Assembly: GCA_023935145.1 (NCBI GenBank)
Contig: CM043700.1
Span: forward strand, 106,146,400-106,210,399
Length of the DNA: 64,000 nucleotides
Origin: Bretschneidera sinensis
Lineage: Eukaryota; Streptophyta; Magnoliopsida; Brassicales; Akaniaceae
Reading direction: 5' to 3'
Shown here: in pieces, positions 9,698-20,099 of the stretch
Layout: the number at the start of each line of letters is the position of its first letter
Numbering within the stretch: position 1 is the stretch's first letter
Made by a program: the position numbers and the translations under genes
Notes under the pieces: model-generated
Databases searched by the model: none
The model's input: the letters and a program-made list of their open reading frames with translations, nothing else
Told to the model about the DNA's origin: nothing

Positions 9698-10836
9698 ATA
9701 CACATATGAATAATGATATGAATATGCATATGAATAATAAAAACAAGCATGTATTCAGATATTTAAATTAGCTATCATGATTATTCTCAAATTATTATTT
9801 GAAAAATTTCACTAAATTCTTCTCCTCATAAATCATATCAAATCATCAACCATAGCTCGTCAAGAATTTCATTTATCACCTTTAATATTAAATCAACTCA
9901 TTATTCTAATAATATTACTTCTCATATAATAATTTTCTACACATCCATTATTCCTATCATACCTATCAACCAATTTTTCATCTACCACCAAAGCATAAGT
10001 TAATAATTTATTCTAATAATATCACTATATATTTCATATTTATCTTGATTACTTAAAATAAGTCTTACTCACCACGTAGCACTTAGAGCTACCCGTGGAT
10101 CACCTTCTTGCCTTTCTTGCTCCTCTGAACAATTTCCTCCGGTTGCTGATCATCAACACCTGACATAATATTTATATTAAATTTCTAATTTATTCTTCAA
10201 TTCTTCCATAATTCACACCCTTTGAAAATTCTCACTTTGAATTCTGGGAAATTTAATGTATGCTAAATTTCAAAAATAAACTTTACATTATTACCTTCTA
10301 TTTTTTTAGAGCTTCTGGTGACTCTCTATAAAATTCTCCCATAAACCTCTTCAAAATTTTACTCTTTCAACCTTTCTTTCAGTCCCCAAGTGTTTAAAGA
10401 AAGAGAGTAATTTGAATCGTAATTGAAAGAAAACCAAACAGGATTTAGTAAGTAATTAATAAAATAACTAAAGTTATAAATATATATATATACAAACTTT
10501 AAACCAATACTCAGCACCTCCCCCCCCCCCCCAACCCCAATGCTTGCCATGAAATTGTAATGCTGTCTTACATGAAACATTACAATTCCTTTTGGCAATA
10601 GGTGGCAACACTTGTTGCCAAGTTTTTTTTAACTTTTACTTTTACTTTTCTTTTTCTTTTCTTCATGCTATCCACAAAATTTTTTTTTCTTTTTTCATTT
10701 CCTGTCCACGAATTTTTTTTCAAAAGAATTGTTTTATAAAAAAAATTTGTTCTTTCGCATATATATAATCTTAACTCTATGTCATATTTATTAAAGTACT
10801 TCTCTAGCCTTACTTTACAAATGTGGGTATTACAAT

Positions 10837-10850
10837 TTTACCCACCTTAC
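10837..10850 (-). other. Polypurine tract of G
   Basis: On the minus strand the chromodomain ORF ends in ...TTTCGGGGATGAAATTTTTG, followed by AAGGTGGGTAAAAT and the LTR TGTAATACC. This is the typical 3' arrangement of Tekay/Del elements. Confidence 0.7.
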
Positions 10851-11050
10851 AAAAATTTCATCCCCGAAATTTCCTTACCTAATTCATGAAAGAGTTGGGG
10901 GTATTCTTTCCTTATTCTTGCTTCATGCTCCCAAGTAATTTCTTTAATATCTTTGCTTCGCCATAATACTTGAATCAATTGAATAAATTTATTATGCAAG
11001 ACTTGTTCCTTTCTGTCTAGAATTCTGACCGATACTTGCATAAAGGTCAA
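10847..11050 (-). pseudogene. Element G chromodomain (C-terminus of pol)
   Basis: The minus-strand peptide reads VRILDRKEQVLHNKFIQLIQ, then VLWRSKDIKEITWEHEARIR, then YPQLF. This matches the chromovirus chromodomain (ILDR.E..LRNK.I..VKVLW....EEATWE.E), a domain that directs integration toward marked chromatin. The aromatic positions W and W/E are kept. An in-frame stop (EL, stop, KDLTF) separates it from the integrase C-terminus. Confidence 0.85.
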
Positions 11051-11052
11051 AT

Positions 11053-12090
11053 CTTTCTAAAGTTCTATCGCCTGATTTGAGATACTATGGGATTCATCGT
11101 GTAAGAACTTTCTCAAAAGTGACACATAAAACACATTATGTAATTGCTTTAACTCTGGGGGCAAATCTAATCGATATACTACTGGTCCAACTCTCTCAAT
11201 CACCTCATATAGCCCCACAAATCTCGGGCTCAACTTTCCTTTTTTTTAAACCTCAATATACCCTTCCACAGAGATATCTTCAAAAATACCCAATCACCAA
11301 CTTGAAACTCGAGAGGTCGTCTTCTTTTATCAGCATATCCCTTCTATTTGTTCTGTGCTGCTCTAAGGTTCTCTCTAACCAGTTTGATCCTCTTAGTAGT
11401 CATATCTATCATTTTTGGACCAAATATCTGTCTCTCTCCAACTTCTTCCCAGCATACTGGAGTTCCACACCTCCTACTATATAAAGCCTCAAATAGTGTC
11501 ATCCTAATACTAGTTTGATACTGATTATTATATGTGAACTCGATCAAAGGCAAAAAAACATCTTAGCTCACTGAGAAGCGCAATACACTTGCCCTTAGTA
11601 TATCTTCTAGTATTATGATGATTCTCTCCGTTTGCCCATCAGTTTGTGAATGGAAAGCTATACTAAACTGCAATTGCGTACCTATAGCTTCTTGAAAACC
11701 TCTCCAAAATCTAGAATCTCTATCTGATACAATGCTCAAGGGTTCTCCATGTAATTTTACTATCTTCACTACATACAATTCAGCCAACTTTTTAGGACTC
11801 TAGGTAGTTTTAATAGGAAAAAAATGTGAAGACTTAGAAAGTCTATCCACTATAACCCATACAGCGTCATGTCCTCTCTGGGTATGGGGAAAACCAAAGA
11901 CAAAATCCATTCTCACGTTTTCCCATAGCCACTCAGGTACTGGAAGAGGTTGTAATAAACCTGCTGGATGTCTATTCTCCGACTTCACCCGTTGACAAGT
12001 CAAACATCTAGAAATATGTTCTTCTACATCCTTCTTCATCCCTGACCACTAATAATTATGTCTCAACCACCTGTACATCTTATTATTACA
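11053..12090 (-). pseudogene. Element G integrase, C-terminal two-thirds
   Basis: Read on the minus strand from 12090 down: RWLRHNY, a stop, WSGMKKDVEEHISRC, LTCQRVKSENRHPAG (the CxxC half of the HHCC zinc finger), then MDFVFGFPHTQRGHDAVWVI with the first catalytic Asp, SIVSDRDSRFW with the second Asp, and HSQTDGQTER with the catalytic Glu. After a stop come LIEFTYNNQYQTS and GDWVFLKISLWKG (integrase C-terminal domain), with frame breaks at about 11790, 11557 and 11230. The first part of the same domain lies beyond element B, at 19311-19735. All three catalytic acids can be read, but the frame is broken. Confidence 0.88.
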
Positions 12091-12282
12091 TGGATTGATA
12101 GGTGCTTAAATATTCATATTTAAGCCCCCTTATTTACATTTGTTAAGTCCTTTGTTATGATAATTTAGTCCATTTTACTTCATTTTTGTGTTTCACATGT
12201 TTTTATAGGGTCTTGGATAAAAAGAAGCATTTTTGGCACCTAAAGGAAGAAACCTGAAAATCCTGGAGCAGCTACTGGCAAA

Positions 12283-12396
12283 AGTGCGATCGATCGCACT
12301 ATTGGGTGCGATCGAGCTCATAAGCACTCGTGCGCACAGAAGAAGGATCGAGCGTAGCCTTGCGATCGAGCGCAAAACACATGTGATCGAGCGCAC
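12283..12396 (+). promoter_or_regulatory. GATCGAGCGCAC array in U3 of B, with an 18-bp perfect palindrome
   Basis: It begins with the perfect palindrome AGTGCGATCGATCGCACT (12283-12300). Then come GTGCGATCGAGCTCAT, TCGTGCGCAC, GATCGAGCGTAG, GCGATCGAGCGCAA and TGATCGAGCGCACAT. The array ends about 110 bp before the TATA-like box. Confidence 0.55.
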
Positions 12397-12504
12397 ATGT
12401 ACGGGCATGAACAGTAAAATGGCATAACTAGTTTTGGAAAAAAAGGAGGTTTTACGTTTTAGGAAGTTTAGGGTTTCCTAAGTCTTCTAGGGTTATTCAA
12501 CCCC

Positions 12505-12512
12505 TATAAATA
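12505..12512 (+). promoter_or_regulatory. TATA-like box, element B 5' LTR
   Basis: TATAAATA after CCCC; conserved at 18401 in the 3' LTR and in both LTRs of D. Confidence 0.5.
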
Positions 12513-13418
12513 CACCTGTAAACACACACAAAAAGGGATGACTTCTTTTATCTTTTATTTAGCTCGGAGTTGTAAGCTTTGGAGAGGATTGACAACCCAT
12601 CTCCATAGTATTCTTCGGGTTTTACAGTTTATGTTTAGTTTATGCTATGATGTTTATCTTAGACAGCATGTGTAACTAACTCTTTATAGGGCTCGATTGA
12701 AGCCCTGGTTATGCTTTCCCATATATATTCATTGATTATCTTTGTAGTGGCCTTGATTATGATGCTTAACTTAATTAATGCTTGTGTTTATTTACATTCC
12801 TCATATGTGTATGTCTGATCAATATATGCATGTGGTATGGATTAGTTAGTTAGACCAATTTGAATGACTGAGTCCTGGACCTAACGATAGTAACAAAAGA
12901 TATCCACACCGGATTCTTGGATTAATCAACATGAGAAACTGGGAGTAGATACCATACCCTAGGTCTATGTGATTGTCGATTTCCATAAATCTTATGCTTT
13001 CTTAAGGAACAACTCAGTAGATACCATGCTGAATCCCTTAAGAAAGAAAGAGTTAGAGTAGATATCATGCCTAACTCGGTGCTTAGGGAAATCAATAGCT
13101 TAAGGAGTAGATACCATGCCCTTAGGTTGACAACCATTAAGTATTCATAAGAAGGCTAGTGCATTGACCTATTACTCACTGGGAAAGTATGACTAGTGGT
13201 GGATATCAAAGCCCTATGTCTCATTATTATTAATTCACATTCAACAATTATTTTGATCTTCTTTTATTAAGAAACTAATTCTAAAACGAAATTCACCAAT
13301 CTCTGTGGAAATGATCTCGCACTTGCACACTATACTACCATTGACCTTGTGCACTTGCAAGTAAAACTATATGGTTATTTACTTATTTATTTAGGTAGAT
13401 AAACGCGCAACAAGTTTT

Positions 13419-13436
13419 TGGTGCCTTTGCCGGGGA
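13419..13436 (+). other. Primer-binding site of B (diverged tRNA-Asp type)
   Basis: TGGTGCCTTTGCCGGGGA, six bases inside the LTR; two mismatches to the tRNA-Asp complement. Confidence 0.7.
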
Positions 13437-13621
13437 TTGTGCTAAATTTCCTTTTAGAATTATTTTCGTTTAGTTTAATCATCATTAGTTGTTATTTTAT
13501 TCTACTTTATTTTTATCTGAAATCTAAAAAAATCAAGTTTATGTTTATCATCTTTATTTTTATCAAGCTCTAATCGATTTCTTTTCTGTTTCAGGGCATC
13601 AGCAGAACTTTCTGTGATACT

Positions 13622-13658
13622 TGCGATCGATCGCACCCTCTTGTGCGATCGAGCGCAA
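13622..13658 (+). promoter_or_regulatory. CpG motif pair in the 5' leader of B
   Basis: TGCGATCGATCGCACC followed by TGTGCGATCGAGCGCAA. The same motifs as in U3, placed between the primer site and gag. Element D has the equivalent at 55423-55460. Confidence 0.5.
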
Positions 13659-13721
13659 TTAGGGTAGAGTTACCTGAGCAGCAGAGTTGAACTGCTGCAC
13701 TGAAGCTGTTTTACTTGATTC

Positions 13722-14800
13722 ATGCACGGACTTCGATCCCAACATCCAACATTCTTTCCCCTCAATCCCGAGCTTGAGCGGACCATCCAACAAAGGCTTA
13801 GGAACAACTTCGAGGAGAATGAAGAAGAATCCGAGAATGAAGCACTAATGGGGGAACAACTCGAAAACCAGCAACCACCTACACGAGTACCGATAAAATA
13901 ATCCTTCATTCCACGAAACCTTGATCAGCCATTATGTATTGCATATCAACCTGAGGTGGAAGGCAACTACTACACATCTCTGTAAATATTGAGTGCATTG
14001 ACTCACTTTAGGGGTATACCTAATGAGGATCCACATTTGCACCTTCGAGAGTTCTTTGATCTTTGCAAATTCCAGCATATCCAGAGCCTAGACCAAGGAG
14101 GAATCAGGTTAATTCTTTTCCTTTTTTCCTTAAAAGATAATGCTAAACTGTGGTACAATTCATTACCTGCAGTTTCTATCCACACTTGGGAAGAGTTGGC
14201 CAACAAGTTCCTAAGAAAGTTCTTCCTAGGTTAAAAGACGAGACAATTGAGGAAGGAGATTCAATCTTTCCAACAGAGGGATGAAGACCTTTTCTTTGAG
14301 GCATGGGGACACTTTAATAAGCTGTTTCACAAATGTCCACATCACAACCTACCTCAAGATGAGCTGGTACTAGCCTTTTACGAAGGTCTAAATGACATGA
14401 TAAAGGTATTACTGATTTAGGTTATGGAGGTGTTCTGATGGAGAAAAGCAGTGAAGAAACCATGGAGTTGTTTGAGGCATTAAGTAAGCACACTCAACAA
14501 TTCTCATCCAGAGGGAGACAAGGAGTAAAGAGCAAGAGCATGTATGAAGTTAACTTAATTGGTGAAATTCTAACTCAGATAGCTGCTATAGAGAGGAAGC
14601 TAGATATGCTTGTAAACACCATGACTGTTCAGAACACCTCACCGAGTCCACAAGCCACAAAACGCCAGGTATGTGCTTTATGTTCTCAATTTGATCACAC
14701 TACTGAGACTTGCCACTTATATTCATCTACAGATCCCGAGCAATTGAACTATATGGGACCAAACAGTGCATATGCAAATACCTACAATCCTGGATGGTGA
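13722..14800 (+). pseudogene. gag: Element B gag, broken
   Basis: The ATG at 13722 (MHGLRSQHPTFFPLNPELER) matches the start in element D. One frame then runs through in-frame stops near 13899, 13983, 14232 and 14418: SFIPRNLDQP, ALTHFRGIPNEDPHLHLREF, LKDNAKLWYNSL, EELANKFLRKFF, and RKEIQSFQQRDEDLFFEAW. This is the retrotransposon gag capsid domain. At least one of the stops (TAA in place of CAA near 13899) fits C-to-T decay of methylated DNA. A frameshift precedes 14438, after which EKSSEETMELFEALS leads to an intact CCHC knuckle, CALCSQFDHTTETC. Nucleic-acid binding in the particle would have been its role. Confidence 0.82.
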
Positions 14801-14920
14801 AACCACCCCAACCTCTCATGGAGCAACAATCAAAATGCCCTGAACCTTCAAGGGCAATAAAAGAACTTCCACCAAGCAGCCTAACCAGTTCAAGAGTCAA
14901 AGATAAGTGACCTAGAGAGT

Positions 14921-16352
14921 ATGGTAAGGCATCTGATAACGTCACAAGAACAATTTATAGCAGATGGAAGGCAAATTCAAACTGAGCAAAGACAAACAAT
15001 TGCAAAGCACGAACAAACAATCCAAAGACTAGAAGTTCAAATGGGGCAAATGGCTAAAGAGTTAAGTGCAAGGAAGCAAGGTGAGCTTCATGCCCAACCA
15101 ATACCTAATCCAAGAGGACATCAGCAACTAAATGTCGTGTCAACTCTGAGAAATGGTAAGGTCATAGGAGTTAATGAGCCAGCACAAGCATCTTCTGCTA
15201 AGCCATCCCCATCCAAGGTAAGTGAAATAGAGAAGTGGAATGCACCACCCTTCCCTCAGAGGTTAGTAAAGCCAAAGAAAGATAAATTGTTTGATATTTT
15301 TGAAACTTTGAGAAAAGTAGAAATTAACATTCCCTTATTAGATGCAATTAAACAAATTCATGTTTATGCTAAATTTTTAAAAGAGTGTTGCACTAATAAA
15401 AGAAAGTTTCAAGAGCATGAAACAGTGGCTCTAACGGAAGAGGTAAGTGCGGTATTATTAAGAAAACTACCACCAAAGCTACAAGATCCGGGTAGTTTTA
15501 CCATTAGGTGACCAGTTTTTTGAGCGTGCACTATTGGATTTAAGAGCAAGTGTAAATTTGCTACCATACACAGTAGTTAAAAAGCTAGGTTTGTGGGAGC
15601 TTCAACCAACCTCTATCACTTTGCAATTGACAGATAGAAGCATCAAAAGACCTAGAGGTATCCTTGAGGATGTCTTGGTAAAGGTCGATGAGTTTATCTT
15701 ACCTACTGACTTCATTGTGTTAGATATAGAAGAATGCCTTATGCCATTACCTCTGCCCATCATCTTAGGAAGACCCTTTATGAGAACTGCTGATACAATA
15801 ATTAATGTGAAAAAAGGTATTGTAAGTATGATGGTAAATGGTAAGACAATAGAATTTAAGATATTTGATGCATTGAAATTACCCCAAGATGATAATGATA
15901 ATGAATGTATGATGCAAAGTGTTGTCGAGCAAATTTTTCAGGTCCATCACACTGATCCATTGGAGGCCACCGTCACCCACAGCTTCACAAGTTCGGATGT
16001 GGTGCCTAAGCTAGAATATGAAGATATTACAGATGACATCATTGAAGCTGTGCACCTCCTTAAAGCCTCTCCAAAGCATCCAAGTAAGTTCACTCCTCCG
16101 TTTGAAAATTTTGAGCGTACTAATACTATTTTTCTCTCATCTATTATCCAGGCACCAAACTTGGAATTGCCGCAGTTGCCTACAAGAAATCAGACATTCA
16201 TGGTACATGGACACAAAGTCACACCACACTCGAAAATTATAGTGTAACCAAGAGATGAAGATTTAGCGCCCCCAACTGTCCAGTATACAACAGTAACAAG
16301 AGCCCTCGAGCCACATGCAGTGGACTTTAAGTACGCCCTGCCGAAAAACTAA
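14921..16352 (+). pseudogene. pro: Element B gag C-terminus and aspartic protease
   Basis: A coiled-coil-like Q/R/E-rich stretch (EQTIQRLEVQMGQMAKEL) is followed by KLFDIFETLRKVEINIPLLD. A small deletion near 15505, where D has an intact CRIGDQLFE, shifts the frame and ends the first ORF. The protease then reads LLDLRASVNLLPY: the conserved Gly after the catalytic Asp-Leu is replaced by Arg, so it is unlikely to be active. PIILGRPFMRTADTIINVKK follows. After 16247 a stop interrupts the tail FKYALPKN, which ends at 16352 and is also present in D. No reverse transcriptase follows. Confidence 0.83.
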
Positions 16353-16591
16353 ATGTTGAAGCTGCTATAGAGAGCGCTTGAGCAGTCTAGACTATAATAA
16401 ACGTGTAGCTCAAGCGCCTCTATTAAGGTCAGTGGCACTGAGGCCACTGAGTACGCCCTTTCTGCCACAAGTGTGATCGAGTGCACATTAGATAACAACT
16501 TGCTAGGATGCCTAAACTATCAACCTCTACCTCCCGCACCCGGTACCTCATCAACTGCATCACCTGGCGATCAGCAGTGAGAGGATACCCC

Positions 16592-16640
16592 GTCTGGCTG
16601 AAGATGTTAAACTTAGCGCTCATGAGAGGTACCCCAAAGC
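16592..16640 (+). other. 49-bp conserved block (B)
   Basis: Same block as at 6197 with a few substitutions (GAGAGGTACCCC in place of GGGAGGCACCCC). It marks the start of the noncoding tail. Confidence 0.6.
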
Positions 16641-17977
16641 ATATCCTTTTTAGTATTTTATTGTTAGTATTTACTTTCTATAACTGTTTATTATTACTTG
16701 TTTTCCATTTTTTGTTTGTTTGTCTATCTTTTTTAAGGACAGAGTGAGTGCATCCAGTTGAAGTTTGGGGGCATACTACAAGCCATGCCAGCCATATAGC
16801 TCTCCATCTCCCAGGTTAGCTCATTCTATGCTATTCACACATTGGAAAAAATGTGCAATTTAAGTTTGGGGTATGGGGACACACTTACACACACACGCTA
16901 TGACCCTTTTTTTTTCTAGATAAATGCACGTTCATTCTGTTCCAAAAATATTGGGTGATCTAAACAAACAGTATGATTTGACTTCATAAAAGAGCTTAAA
17001 ACTTTGAACATAAGGCCAATAATTAAGTTTTGAACATAGATCACTTACTTTTAGGCATTTAAGGATTCACAAGTTTGACCTGAACTAACACGAGCACATT
17101 AGCACATAGTTGTGTGGGGTATGACATGTAATTTTAATTTATATGTTTCTTTTGCTCGACTGTGAACCAGATGACCTGTTAGATTAACACTTTGGCATAA
17201 TAAAAAAAAAAGAACTTTCCGCTGAGTAACTGACCCTCTTGCCTCAGTAAGCAGCGAGTGTCACGTCAAAAGGTGAAAATTCTGATTTGTAGCATTAAAA
17301 ACTGTTAAGTTTCGTAGCCTTTTTTACTCGAGTTAGTAAGTCATTAGGGTTGTCTTTACACCTAATACCCTAAGACCATCTGGTTTGGGAGTCATTGGCT
17401 AAACACTCGCTACATGAGTCAAATAGAAAGCTTAAGGAAACTAAGCATTAAGACTTGTTAAGTTTCATAGCCTTTTTTACTCGAGTTAGTAAGTCCTTAG
17501 GGGTGTCTTTACACCTAATGCCCTAAGACCATCTGGTTTGGGAGTTATTGGCTAAACACTCGCTACATTAGTCAAATAGAAAGCTTAAGGGAACTAACTT
17601 GGCAAAAAAAAAAACAAAAAAAAGAAGAAAAACTATGCCATTTTTGTTGATTCTAATAGGAAATTTGGTGAATCTTGAGTTATCGAAACACTACACATTA
17701 GAATTATTTGGAAACCTAATCTTCTATGTGCTAGTTTACCACACACTAAAGTCAAACTTGTGATGTCTTAAACTGCCTCATGAAAGTGATTTGCATTCAA
17801 AACTCTTATTCATTGCAAAGATGTGTTTATATTTGTTAAGCTTGCTCATGAATGCGCATCATAATTTTGTGTAAAGACCTAAACTTTTGTGGAAACTATG
17901 GATATTGGATCTATCTATGTATCGTAATTTTTCATTTTAGTTTTTAGTTTTGTATTGCTAAGGGACTAGCAATATGT
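16641..17977 (+). other. Noncoding 3' region of element B
   Basis: Similar to the tail of A. It holds two extra polypurine-like copies (16761 with GGGGGC, 16862 with one G fewer) and a 153-bp tandem duplication at 17305-17610. No coding frame. Confidence 0.5.
17305..17610. repeat. 153-bp tandem duplication in the tail of B
   Basis: Units start near 17305 and 17458 (TTAAGTTTCRTAGCC...ACACTCGCTACAT). A, C and D each have one unit. Confidence 0.85.
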
Positions 17978-17990
17978 AAGTTTGGGGGTA
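17978..17990 (+). other. Polypurine tract of B
   Basis: AAGTTTGGGGGTA immediately before TGATAGGTGC. Confidence 0.78.
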
Positions 17991-19310
17991 TGATAGGTGC
18001 TTAAATATTCATATTTAAGCCCCCTTATTTACATTTGTTAAGTCCTTAGTTATGATAATTTAGTCCATTTTACTTCATTTCTGTGTTTCACATGTTTTTA
18101 TAGGGTCCTGGATAAAAAGAAGCATTTTTGGCACCTAAAGGAAGAAACCTAGAAATCCTGGAGCAGCTACTGGCAAAAGTGCGATCGATCACACTATTGG
18201 GTGCGATCGAGCGCATAAGCGCTCGTGCGCACACAAGAAGGATCGAGCGCAGCCTTGTGGTCGAGCGTAAAACACATGCGATCAAGCGCATATGTATGGG
18301 CGTGAACAGTAAAAACGGCAGAACCAGTTTTGGAAAAAGATGAGTATTTACATTTTAGGAAGTTTAGGGTTTCCTGAGTCTTCTAGGGTTATTCAACCCT
18401 TATAAATACACCAGTAAACACACACAAAAATGGATGACTTCTTTTATCTTTTGTTTAGCTCGGAGTTGTAAGCTTTGGAGAGGATTGACAACCCGTCTCC
18501 ATAGTATTCTTCGGGTTTTATAGTTTATGTTTAGTTTATGCTATGATGTTTATTTTAGACAGCATGTGTAACTAACTCTTTATAGGGCTCGATTGAAGCC
18601 CTAATTATGCTTTCCCATATATATATTCATTGATAATCTTTGCAATAGCCTTGATTATGATGTTTAACTTGATTAATGCCTGTGTTTATTTACATTCCTC
18701 ATATGTGTATGTCTGATCAATATGTGCATGTGGTATGGATTAGTTAGTTAGACCAATTTGGATGACCGAGTCCTGGGCCTAACGATAGTAACAAAAGATA
18801 TCCACACCGGATTTTTGGATTAATCAACATGAGAAACCAGGAGTAGATACCATTCCCTAGGCCTCATGTGGTTGTCAATTTCCATAAATCTTATGCTTTC
18901 TTAAGGAACAACTCAGTAGATACATGTTGAATCCCTTAAGAAAAAAAAGAGTTAGAGTAGATACCATGCCTAACTCGGTGCTTAGGGAAATCAATAGCTT
19001 AAGGAGTAGATACCATGCCCTTAGGTTGACAACCATTAGGTATTCATAAGAATGCTAGTGCATTGACCTGTTACTCATTAGGAAAGTATGACTAGTGGTG
19101 GATATCAAAGCCCTGTGTCTCATTATTATTAATTCACATTCAAAAGTTATTTTGATCTTATTTTATTAAGAAACTAATTCTAAAATGAAATTCACCAATC
19201 CCAGTGGAAATGATCTCGCACTTGCACACTATACTACCATTGACCTTGTGCACTTGCAAGTAAAACTGTATGGTTATTTACTTATTTATTTAGGTAGATA
19301 AACACGCAAC
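17991..19310 (+). repeat. Element B 3' LTR
   Basis: Pairs with 12096-13412; motif array 18179-18290, TATA-like box 18401. The last bases of the LTR are missing at the junction with element G. Confidence 0.9.
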
Positions 19311-19735
19311 CTGCATGGAATATACAGAATCATGAGCCTCTCTTAGTATTTCTTTTCTCATCTCCACATCATTGGGAACACAAACTCGATGCCCTAATAC
19401 CACCATACCATCTTCTCTAATTCTAAACTCAGTCGGCTTCCCACTCAATATTTCTTGCATGATCTTCTCTATCCCTTCATCTCTACACTGCATCTGTAAT
19501 AAACGATAAATAATAGAAGATTGTACCACCATATTTGCCATCAATACTCCTCTATTATCGACACTCAATTGCATCCTCATCTTTCTTAATTCTATCATCA
19601 AGCTAGTACTATGGCTCCCAACAACAGTTAATCTCCCTGTAGCTTTTCTACTCAAAGCATTAGCTACTACATTAGCCTTTCCTGGATGATAACGAATTGT
19701 ACAGTCATAATCACTAATCAACTTTATCCACCTCC
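19311..19735 (-). pseudogene. Element G RNase H C-terminus and integrase N-terminus
   Basis: The minus-strand frame reads ISDYDCTIRYHPGKANVVAN, then ALSRKATG, the universal end of gypsy RNase H. A linker follows, with IIYRLLQMQC and VVLGHRVCVPNDVEMRKEIL. It ends REAHDSVYSM, the two-His half of the integrase HHCC finger, where element B breaks it. A stop near 19735 separates it from the RNase H core. Confidence 0.87.
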
Positions 19736-19736
19736 T

Positions 19737-19988
19737 CTACCTCAAATTCAACTCATTCTGGGTCGGTAGATGCGTCAAACTTTTATGATCAGTAAAAATT
19801 TCACAATTGGCTCCATACAGATGGTGTCTGCAAATCTTCAAAGCAAAAACTATGGCAGCCAATTCTAAATCATAGATTAGGTAATTCCTCTCATGGTTCT
19901 TCAATTGCCTAGATGCATAAGTTATAACTTCCCTATGTTGCATCAACACACATCCCAACCCCTGATGTGATGCATCACTATATACCAC
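19737..19988 (-). pseudogene. Element G RNase H core
   Basis: [16 protein letters not shown] carries the first catalytic Asp, [16 protein letters not shown] the Glu, and [12 protein letters not shown] the next Asp. This is the gypsy RNase H that degrades the RNA template during reverse transcription. It is an isolated frame with stops on both sides. Confidence 0.87.
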
Positions 19989-20099
19989 AAATCCTTCATT
20001 ACCAGAAAAAAAGCACTGATACCGAGACAGTAATCAATTTTTCTTTCAACAACTGAAAACTCCTCTCACATTATTTTGACCACCTAAACTTCTTTCCTA

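Larger units (their letters stand above)
8742..10834 (-). repeat. Element G 3' LTR, inner part
   Basis: Continues the LTR interrupted at 1508 and ends GGGTATTACA at 10834. Compared with the intact right LTR it has a perfect 300-bp tandem duplication (8786-9385), four rather than three 36-bp units near 9554, and a short TA tract near 10478 followed by a C run (about 10518-10532). Confidence 0.9.
12096..13412 (+). repeat. Element B 5' LTR
   Basis: Pairs with 17991-19310. U3 contains the CpG motif array at 12283-12396 and a TATA-like box at 12505. R/U5 contains four degenerate copies of AGTAGATACCATGCC between about 12944 and 13115. It ends AAACGCGCAACA. Confidence 0.92.
12096..19310 (+). mobile_element. 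Element B: non-autonomous Athila-like LTR retrotransposon
   Basis: A 7.2-kb element with LTRs of about 1320 bp beginning TGATAGGTGCTTAAATATTC and ending CGCAACA. It has a diverged tRNA-Asp-type primer site, broken gag and protease, no RT or integrase, the shared 49-bp block and the shared noncoding tail. It interrupts the integrase of element G: joining the sequences on both sides restores the HHCC region. The left flank is tggat. The right junction (CGCAAC, then ctgcatgg) lacks the final LTR bases and the clean duplicate, so a few bases appear to have been lost. It is the same family as D and E. Confidence 0.9.

Noticed and set aside
9504..9713. 69-codon ORF with repeated RPA-F-V-L-FSF pattern
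   Set aside because: The periodicity is only the 36-bp minisatellite read in a frame divisible by three; it lies inside an LTR.
11077..11484. 135-codon plus-strand ORF
   Set aside because: Lies opposite the integrase C-terminal region of element G, which gives recognisable motifs on the minus strand.
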